Position numbers and translations under genes: made by a program. The notes beneath the pieces were generated by a model. That model made no database searches. It worked only from the letters and a program-made list of their open reading frames with translations, and had not been told where the DNA came from. Positions 1 through 5,855 of a DNA stretch of 6,766 nt are shown here, in pieces (the stretch's first letter is position 1; every line of letters starts with the position of its first letter). This stretch comes from Candidatus Pollutiaquabacter sp. (GTDB lineage Bacteria > Bacteroidota > Bacteroidia > AKYH767-A > 2013-40CM-41-45), in contig CAINVI010000104.1 in NCBI GenBank assembly GCA_903854075.1, forward strand, positions 1 through 6,766, written 5' to 3'.

Positions 1-228
1 GGTAAAGATTTAAAACAAGCGTTGGAGTGGGTGAACAAAGCGACTGATCAAAATCCCAGTGCTTACTGGGTGTTCTTGCTGAAGGCGAAGATCGAGTTGA
101 AGCAAAAAGATTACTCCGCTGCTGCGATTTCTGCACAGAAGGTCATCGATTTGGCGACAGCTGACAAGGATGACACCTATGTCGGTCACGGCCAAAAAAT
201 CCTGGACCAGACCAAATCGGGAAAATGA
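1..228 (+). CDS. C-terminal end of a TPR-like protein (possibly DUF2911 family), 5' partial
   Basis: The reading frame is open from the first base and ends at TGA 226-228, giving 75 visible residues; the start lies outside the window. An in-frame TTG at 22 is not a credible start, because coding runs on upstream (GKDLKQAL). The fragment is two to three amphipathic helices in TPR register: a helix around ALEWVNKATDQNP, then a helix pair AYWVFLLKAKIELKQKDY / SAAAISAQKVIDLA, with small residues and Pro at TPR-typical positions. It ends in a short charged tail (KILDQTKSGK). Bacteroidota DUF2911 proteins usually end in such a TPR-like segment ('..ALEWVNKAI..', '..KAKI.L..KDY..A'), so I infer that family; the DUF2911 domain itself would lie outside the window. 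Any TPR protein could look like this. The role is unknown; the TPR part is expected to serve protein contacts. A strong terminator follows 22 bp downstream, so this is the last gene of its transcript. Confidence 0.75.
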   Translation, partial: GKDLKQALEWVNKATDQNPSAYWVFLLKAKIELKQKDYSAAAISAQKVIDLATADKDDTYVGHGQKILDQTKSGK

Positions 229-250
229 TTGTTGAAAATTATTTTTTATG

Positions 251-286
251 AAGGCGCTTGTAACAAAACAGGCGCCTTTTTTTTTT
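251..286 (+). terminator. Rho-independent terminator after the TPR-like gene
   Basis: The arms 251-261 (AAGGCGCTTGT) and 268-278 (ACAGGCGCCTT) pair over 11 bp with a single T-G wobble. They enclose a 6-base loop (AACAAA) and run into an unbroken tract of ten T at 277-286. The GC-rich lower stem plus the T tract is a textbook intrinsic terminator, 22 bp past the stop codon of the upstream gene. It should insulate the following large gene from upstream transcription. The stem's own leading A residues are too few to make it a convincing terminator in the opposite direction. Confidence 0.93.
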
Positions 287-488
287 CATGAGTATTCGAT
301 TCCCATGTTAGGAAATTATAGTATTTCGATTTCGGATTTTTTAAAAAGAAGAATTTATTCGCTATGTTTATTGCTGTAAACTTTTCCGTGAAATCGTAGG
401 GTTTAATCGCAAAAATGTCTGGTGAATCAGAGGACTTGTTTACATTCGTCTTTTAACTTTTAGTCGCGAACTCTAAACGCTTAACAGC
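287..488 (+). promoter_or_regulatory. AT-rich intergenic leader of the giant gene; promoter expected, not precisely located
   Basis: No gene of credible length or composition is seen here. The giant gene follows a terminator, so its promoter should lie in this stretch. Bacteroidota promoters have the form TTG, about 17-23 bases, then TAnnTTTG. The nearest matches are TAACTTTT at 454-461 (7 of 8), with TTG at 436-438 only 15 bases upstream, and TATGTTTA at 363-370 (7 of 8) without a good upstream element. Neither is convincing. There is no purine-rich Shine-Dalgarno just before the start at 489, which is ordinary for this phylum. Two imperfect copies of AGTATT(T)CGATT, at 291-301 and 320-332, are too short to interpret. 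Confidence 0.3.
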
Positions 489-3400
489 TTGCTCAGGAAA
501 AAATTCCGACTAATTTTTATTCTGGCGCTGCTGTGCTTTTCGCAACAGGCAGTGGCATCTCATTCGATGGGTTCCGATCTTACGTATGAGTGTCTTGGGA
601 ATAATCAGTATTTGATTCGGCTTTCTTTTTATCGCGATTGTTTAGGTGTGCCTGCAGGATCTTTCGCGTTTGTGGATGTCAACTCTTCCTGCTTTCCTGC
701 CGGCTATATTATTCTCGATCCTATTCCCGGTACAGGACAGGAAATTACGCCAATCTGTTCTACGGAGGTCACTACCTGTTCCGGAGGAACATATACTGGA
801 ATTCAAGAGTACATCTATGAAGCCGTGGTTACCTTGCCTGGTCCATGTGCCGACTGGACGTTCAGTTACGACTTGTGTTGTCGAAACGCTGCTATCACCA
901 CGATAGTGGATCCTGATCTTCAGAATATTTTTGTGCAAGCGACATTGAATAATGTGGTTGCACCATGTAACAGTTCTCCGGTTTTTTCCAATCGTCCTGT
1001 TCCATTTGTTTGCGTAGGACAAGAGTTTTGTTTTAATCACGGTGCGTACGATGTAGATGGAGATTCGTTGGTGTATCAGCTAATTACTCCGTTTAATACC
1101 GGCGGAGCATCTACGGTCACCTACTTGCCGGGATATAATGCTCAGAATCCTTTGCTCTCCAATCCTCCTATGAATTTCAATGCTGCTACCGGTGATTTTT
1201 GCGTAACACCTACTCAGCTGGAAGTGACAGTAATGGCGGTATTGGTCAGTGAATATAGGAACGGTGTTCTAATTGGTTCTGTGGAACGTGATATTCAAAT
1301 CACGGTAATCAACTGTTCCAATATCATACCGGAGTTGTCGGGAATTAACGGTACCGGAAATTTCTCAGCATCGGTTTGTGCCAACCAGCAGCTCTGTTTC
1401 AGTATCACTTCTTCTGATCAGGACGCAGTCCAAAATACGCAGATATTCTGGGGTCAGTCGATACCAGGGGCTACGTTTAGTGTCTCGCCCGGCAACCGTG
1501 AGAATGGAACGTTTTGCTGGACACCGCCATTATCGGCCATCAGTACGGTGCCGTATTGTTTTACCGTGACAGTGTTGGATGATAATTGTCCGTATGCGGG
1601 AACGCAAACCTATTCCTATTGTATAACAGTGCAGGGTGCGGAAGTTAACGCAGGAAGTGACGTCTTTCTTGGTTGTTCTTCTTCAGGTGCTACGACTACT
1701 ACCTTGACGGCAACGGCAACGGGTGGTTCGGGTATTTATAATTACCAATGGAGCACAGGTGCTACGACACCATCTATTTCGGCTGGTCCTGGGACCTATG
1801 TAGTCACCGTAAATAATTCAGGCTGTGTTACACGTGATACGGTAGTCGTTTCAGCCGGTGGGACAACACCGGTGGCAGCCTTCACGGCCAGTACATCTTG
1901 TTCCGGAACTGCCGCCGTCTTCAATAACCAATCCACCATAGCTGGTGGCAACATATCCGGAGTTTCATGGTCATTCGGCGATGGGACAACATCTACTCAA
2001 AATAACCCGACTCACACTTATCCCGGTCCCGGAAATTATACGGTGACGTTAGTAGTAACGGCAGGAAGCTGTGCGGACACGCTTGTTCAGCAGGTTACCC
2101 TCGCTCCGGATCAACCGGTAGCTGCATTTACCGCAGCCAATGTTTGCTTGGGTGAATCCGTACAGTTTAATAATCAATCGACTTCGACCAGTAATATAGT
2201 TTCCTGGAATTGGGATTTAGGTAATGGTATGTCAAGCCTATCTGCCTCTCCGGCGTATACTTATACGAATCCGGGAACTTATGCAGTATCATTGACGGTC
2301 ACTAATGCCGCCGGTTGTACGTCTTCAATTACGAGAAATGTAATTGTTCGTCCATTGCCTGTTTCTGATGCAGGTGACGATGTTGTCATTTGTGAAGGAA
2401 GCGGAACAACGTTGACGGCTTCCGGTGGCGGGACGTATCAATGGTCGCCTTCCGTTTCAACAGCTGCGACTTGGAATGTTTCGCCCACACAATCAACGGA
2501 TTATATTGTTACTGTGGCCAACAATTGGGGATGTGAAGATAGTGATACGGTATCTGTAGTCGTTCAGCCGCTTCCTGTTTTAAATCTTGGACCGGTTGTT
2601 CCAATTTGTGAAGGCGCAACGGCTACGATTAGTGCCGGCACATCATCAACACTGGATTACAGCTGGTCTCCCGGCGGAATGACAACGGCGCAAATAACTG
2701 TTTCGCCCTCTCAAAATACCAACTATTTTGTCGTTGCTACCGACACTATCGGTTGTTCGTCGTCAGCCTCTGTTTCCGTAGTTATAAATCCGATTCCACA
2801 GGCTATTTTGTCAACTACAGATGTGTCATGTAATGGTGGAAGCAATGGAATGGCGGTAGTAAATCCGGTGGGTGGCACGGCTCCTTATACCTATAATTGG
2901 CAACCCGGCGGAGCAACTACAGCATCTGTTTCCACGTTCGCAGCAGGGAATTATTCGGTGGTGCTAACGGATGATAATGGGTGTTCGGATACTTTTTTCA
3001 CTTCTATCGGAGAGCCAACGAGTATAGTTACCCAAGTAACAGCTGTTGCCGCCTCTTGTAATACTTACGCTGATGGTGCTGTTAGCGTAGTGGCCTCGGG
3101 AGGTATTTCGGGTTACACTTATGCATGGGTGCCATCATCATCAACCAGCGATTCGGTGAATAATCTGACAGCCGGATTGTACTCCGTTACCGTCACCGAT
3201 GCCAACGGTTGTACGCAAACGAATTCAGTCACTGTAAATGAACCGCCGCCGCTTTCGTTAACCATTACTCCACAACCTGCCCTTTGTTTTGGGAGTGCGG
3301 ACGGCTCCTTAAGTGCTCAAGCCGGTGGCGGCCTGGGCGGATTCGTTTTTTCCTGGAACGGGCTCTCTGCTATAACATCGGTAGTGAATAACCTCGTTGC

Positions 3401-5855
3401 AGGCTCATATAGTCTTGTTGTAACCGATCTCAACGGTTGTACTATAGCTGGTTCTGCACAAATTACTGAGCCTGCTGTATTGTCACTCTCGATCAGCACC
3501 ACGCCTGCCACCTGCGGTGTTGCCGACGGAACTGCAGCTGCACTGGCTCAAGGAGGAATGCCAGGCTACCAATATCTCTGGACCCCGGGTGGAGCAAATA
3601 GCGCAAATCCTTCCAACTTACCCGCTGGAAGTTATGACGTGCTGGTAACTGACAATAACGGTTGTACCATTACCGGATTTGCTAATATCCCCAATACAGG
3701 ATCGCCTGTTGTAAGTGCTGCTGTAATTGGAAATGTTTCTTGTTTTAACGGTAACGATGGCGTCGCTCAGGTTCAGATCGTTTCTGGTAATGGCCCGTTC
3801 ACCTACAGTTGGGGCAACGGGCAGCAAACTGACACTGCAGTTAATCTCTCATTCGGTATTTTTCCTGTTGAGGTCACGGACGTTAATGGATGTGTAGCGC
3901 TTGATACGGTTTCAATTCTTCAGCCGTCGCTTCTAGTGATTGCAGCCTCGGCTTCTCCTGTCACTTGTTACGGTGCTACCAATGGAAGTGCTGCTGTAAC
4001 CGTAAGTGGAGGTGTTCAAGGTTATACTTACTCTTGGTCTGTTGCCGGTCAAACTGGCAGGACCATTTCCGGATTGGGTGCCGGATCATACACGGCTACA
4101 GTTACCGACGCAAACGGATGTACGGCTGCTATCACCTCTGTTATAAGTACTCCTTCGCCGCTTACGCTTAGTTATACTTCAACTCCTGTTCTTTGTAACG
4201 GAACTTCCAGCGGATCGGCAATCGTAACGGCTTCCGGTAGTAACGGGAATTATCAGTTTATATGGCCGGATGGAAATACTGGAGATTCAATTTCCGGACT
4301 TTCTGCAGGCATTTATCCGGTAACGGTAACTGATAGTGCCGGATGTACGGAGGTTATAAGTGTTTTAGTAACGGAGCCTTCATTACTCCAGTTGTCTGCA
4401 ACCGATGGTGGGGTTTCTTGCAGCGGTTCGTCAGATGGTGCTGTTTCTGCAGTTGCAGTTGGCGGAAGTCCGGCTTATCAGTATCTGTGGCAACCAGGAG
4501 GTGCAACAACAGCTGTTGCCAACGGTTTATTGGCCGGTACGTATACAGTGATCGCTACCGATGCTAATGGTTGCACCACACAGTCAGTCGCTACGGTTAG
4601 TGATCCGGCTCCGGTATCTTTACAAACTACTATTCCTCCTATAATTTGTATTGGTCAGTCAGCGTTGTTAACCGCAGGCGCCGCCGGAGGCACCGCTCCG
4701 TTCAGTTTTAGTTGGAGCCAGGGTGCTCAGGGAGATTCTGTAGTGGTATCACCTGATACCACGTCCTTATTTTCTGTTGTGGTTACGGATGTAAACGGTT
4801 GTTCAACAGCACCGCAGCAAGTTTTAGTGGAAGTTTATCCACCTCTTGCTGTAGTGGTTGACAATTTGCCAGTGATATGTGGCGGAGATTCAGCATTGTT
4901 GTTGGCTTTTGCTGCAGGCGGTAATGGCGGGCCTTATGCATACAGTTGGAACGACGGTGCTATTTTGAGTAATCAATCCGTCATTCAGCCTACCGATGAT
5001 TCGTTGTTTGTGGTTACGGTTGACGATGGCTGTAGTCCGCCGGTAGTGGCGACCGTTGCTATTGATGTACATCCATTGCCGGTTGTGCAGTTCACTCCAC
5101 AGCAGATTTCCGGCTGCACACCTGTTCAAGTGGATTTTCAAAATCTAGTTGCTGTTCCACCGGGATCGCAGTACGATTGGGATTTAGATGATCAGGCAGT
5201 ATCCACGGATTCCATCGCTGGGCACACCTATACGATTCCTGGAACCTATGATATTAGCTTGACTATTACAACTCCGCAAGGATGCACCGCCACACAAACT
5301 GTTCAAGAAGTAGTGGAAGTGTTTGGTTATCCGCAGGCCGGTTTTCAACAGTCTGACGAAATAGTTTCATCCTTGGCGGCCAACGTTTCATTTTATGATG
5401 TAAGTCTGGACGCAATATCGTGGAGTTGGGACTTTGGCGATGGGACTGCTGTTTTCGGTGAGCCTAATCCCGTTCACTTATTTTCTGATAGTGGTACCTA
5501 TACAGTCAGCCTGATTGTGGCGAGCACGGGTGGTTGCTTGGATACAATTACCGGAATTGTTCGTGTCGAACCGGAGTCGTCTATTTTTATACCCAATGCT
5601 TTCACTCCGAATGGCGATGGTCGTAATGACGGATTTATCGCGCTCGGCGTAAATATCATCAACTACCAGATGTGGATCCTTGATCGATGGGGGCTGCCGA
5701 TATTTCACTCCGTCTCATTTGATCATCCATGGAACGGAACTTACATGGATAATGATCGTCCTTGCCAAAATGATGTGTATGAGTACATCATTGAAGCTAC
5801 CGATATCAAAGGTCGTTTGAATCGTTATATCGGACACGTAACCTTGGTTCGCTAA
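489..5855 (+). CDS. Giant T9SS-exported multidomain adhesin-like protein (PKD, SprB repeats, type B sorting domain)
   Basis: This 1788-residue protein is exported by Sec and then T9SS; by architecture it is a surface or secreted adhesin of unknown ligand. Residues 1-23 are a signal peptide (RKKFR, hydrophobic core, AVA before the cut). Residues 24-280 form a Cys-rich module (13 Cys) opening SHSMGSDLTYECLGNNQY, with a cadherin-like DVDGDSL at 188-194. Residues 290-385 are Ig/cadherin-like and 386-458 Ig-like. PKD domains cover about 461-539 (WSFGDGT at 494) and 544-621 (WNWDLGNG at 573). Ig-like units cover 623-769, eight SprB-type repeats 771-1376, and Ig-like units 1377-1530. PKD domains follow, with YDWDLDD at 1562 and WSWDFGDGT at 1645. 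The CHU_C domain is 1699-1788. The start is TTG 489: an in-frame stop lies at 474-476 and no ATG occurs before codon 27, which would lose the signal peptide. It lies alone between a terminator and a convergent gene. SprB repeats do not by themselves prove gliding. Confidence 0.93.
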   Translation: MLRKKFRLIFILALLCFSQQAVASHSMGSDLTYECLGNNQYLIRLSFYRDCLGVPAGSFAFVDVNSSCFPAGYIILDPIPGTGQEITPICSTEVTTCSGGTYTGIQEYIYEAVVTLPGPCADWTFSYDLCCRNAAITTIVDPDLQNIFVQATLNNVVAPCNSSPVFSNRPVPFVCVGQEFCFNHGAYDVDGDSLVYQLITPFNTGGASTVTYLPGYNAQNPLLSNPPMNFNAATGDFCVTPTQLEVTVMAVLVSEYRNGVLIGSVERDIQITVINCSNIIPELSGINGTGNFSASVCANQQLCFSITSSDQDAVQNTQIFWGQSIPGATFSVSPGNRENGTFCWTPPLSAISTVPYCFTVTVLDDNCPYAGTQTYSYCITVQGAEVNAGSDVFLGCSSSGATTTTLTATATGGSGIYNYQWSTGATTPSISAGPGTYVVTVNNSGCVTRDTVVVSAGGTTPVAAFTASTSCSGTAAVFNNQSTIAGGNISGVSWSFGDGTTSTQNNPTHTYPGPGNYTVTLVVTAGSCADTLVQQVTLAPDQPVAAFTAANVCLGESVQFNNQSTSTSNIVSWNWDLGNGMSSLSASPAYTYTNPGTYAVSLTVTNAAGCTSSITRNVIVRPLPVSDAGDDVVICEGSGTTLTASGGGTYQWSPSVSTAATWNVSPTQSTDYIVTVANNWGCEDSDTVSVVVQPLPVLNLGPVVPICEGATATISAGTSSTLDYSWSPGGMTTAQITVSPSQNTNYFVVATDTIGCSSSASVSVVINPIPQAILSTTDVSCNGGSNGMAVVNPVGGTAPYTYNWQPGGATTASVSTFAAGNYSVVLTDDNGCSDTFFTSIGEPTSIVTQVTAVAASCNTYADGAVSVVASGGISGYTYAWVPSSSTSDSVNNLTAGLYSVTVTDANGCTQTNSVTVNEPPPLSLTITPQPALCFGSADGSLSAQAGGGLGGFVFSWNGLSAITSVVNNLVAGSYSLVVTDLNGCTIAGSAQITEPAVLSLSISTTPATCGVADGTAAALAQGGMPGYQYLWTPGGANSANPSNLPAGSYDVLVTDNNGCTITGFANIPNTGSPVVSAAVIGNVSCFNGNDGVAQVQIVSGNGPFTYSWGNGQQTDTAVNLSFGIFPVEVTDVNGCVALDTVSILQPSLLVIAASASPVTCYGATNGSAAVTVSGGVQGYTYSWSVAGQTGRTISGLGAGSYTATVTDANGCTAAITSVISTPSPLTLSYTSTPVLCNGTSSGSAIVTASGSNGNYQFIWPDGNTGDSISGLSAGIYPVTVTDSAGCTEVISVLVTEPSLLQLSATDGGVSCSGSSDGAVSAVAVGGSPAYQYLWQPGGATTAVANGLLAGTYTVIATDANGCTTQSVATVSDPAPVSLQTTIPPIICIGQSALLTAGAAGGTAPFSFSWSQGAQGDSVVVSPDTTSLFSVVVTDVNGCSTAPQQVLVEVYPPLAVVVDNLPVICGGDSALLLAFAAGGNGGPYAYSWNDGAILSNQSVIQPTDDSLFVVTVDDGCSPPVVATVAIDVHPLPVVQFTPQQISGCTPVQVDFQNLVAVPPGSQYDWDLDDQAVSTDSIAGHTYTIPGTYDISLTITTPQGCTATQTVQEVVEVFGYPQAGFQQSDEIVSSLAANVSFYDVSLDAISWSWDFGDGTAVFGEPNPVHLFSDSGTYTVSLIVASTGGCLDTITGIVRVEPESSIFIPNAFTPNGDGRNDGFIALGVNIINYQMWILDRWGLPIFHSVSFDHPWNGTYMDNDRPCQNDVYEYIIEATDIKGRLNRYIGHVTLVR
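2799..4616 (+). repeat. Array of eight SprB-type protein repeats (75-76 codons each) within the giant gene
   Basis: Residues 771-1376 are eight consecutive units. Each has the pattern: Cys, about 5 residues, (D/N/S)G, a beta strand, GG, an aromatic-x-aromatic-x-W strand, a loop, a segment like AG(S/T/I)Y(S/T)V, then TD.NGC and often a closing EP or similar. The first Cys of the units falls at residues 781, 857, 933, 1009, 1085, 1160, 1236 and 1311. The second (NGC or AGC) follows roughly 50 residues later, for example at 832 and 908. This matches the SprB repeat (PF13573), named for the mobile gliding adhesin SprB of Flavobacterium johnsoniae. At the DNA level the units are well diverged, so this is an old array and not a recent tandem expansion. 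Such repeats are thought to build an extended stalk of beta-sandwich units. Confidence 0.88.
5583..5852 (+). other. T9SS type B (CHU_C / gliding motility-associated) C-terminal sorting domain
   Basis: The last 90 residues (1699-1788) begin IFIPNAFTPNGDGRNDGF and continue with YQMWILDRWG, the HPWNGTY segment, a DVYEYIIEA strand and the closing strand YIGHVTLVR. This is the hallmark of the CHU_C family (type B CTD, TIGR04131). It directs passage of the folded cargo through the outer-membrane T9SS translocon and, for SprB-like cargo, needs a PorP/SprF-type partner. The domain has its usual length and a complete C-terminal strand ending exactly at the TAA stop, so the gene is intact at its 3' end. 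The last 16 codons overlap the convergent symporter gene. Confidence 0.95.
5769..5792. repeat. Perfect 8-bp inverted repeat with 8-base loop, 14 bases beyond the symporter stop
   Basis: The arms AATGATGT (5769-5776) and ACATCATT (5785-5792) are exact reverse complements around an 8-base spacer. It lies inside the CHU_C coding region (residues NDVYEYII). On the minus strand it begins about 14 bases after the symporter stop codon and is followed by only two further T, so the T stretch is four long. It could be a weak 3' hairpin or terminator for the symporter transcript, but the stem is AT-rich and the T tract short. The repeat is plain to see; the function is a guess, and protein-coding constraint could produce it by chance. 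Confidence 0.3.

Noticed and set aside
10..195. Minus-strand open frame opposite the TPR-like gene
   Set aside because: It is antisense to a frame with clear TPR-like helices and shows no domain or start signal of its own.
291..332. Imperfect direct repeat AGTATT(T)CGATT in the intergenic leader
   Set aside because: There are only two short copies with an indel in an AT-rich region and no dyad symmetry, so an operator cannot be argued.
454..461. TAACTTTT as a firm -7 promoter element
   Set aside because: The final base is off consensus and the candidate upstream TTG is 15 bases away, shorter than the usual spacing. AT-rich leaders give such matches by chance.
489..557. Lipoprotein signal: Cys16 in the signal peptide of the giant protein
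   Set aside because: The Cys is in the hydrophobic core with Leu before it (ALLC), which does not fit a lipobox. A standard AVA cleavage site follows at residue 23.
638..1040. Open frames of 60-132 codons on both strands inside the giant gene
   Set aside because: They lie wholly inside the 1788-codon frame, which has clear domain homology along its length. The alternatives have no recognisable domains and Cys/Arg-rich shadow composition.
2799..4616. Recent tandem DNA duplication or CRISPR-like repeats in the array
   Set aside because: The 225-228 base periodicity is clear at protein level, but the DNA copies are strongly diverged and there are no short identical repeats with unique spacers.
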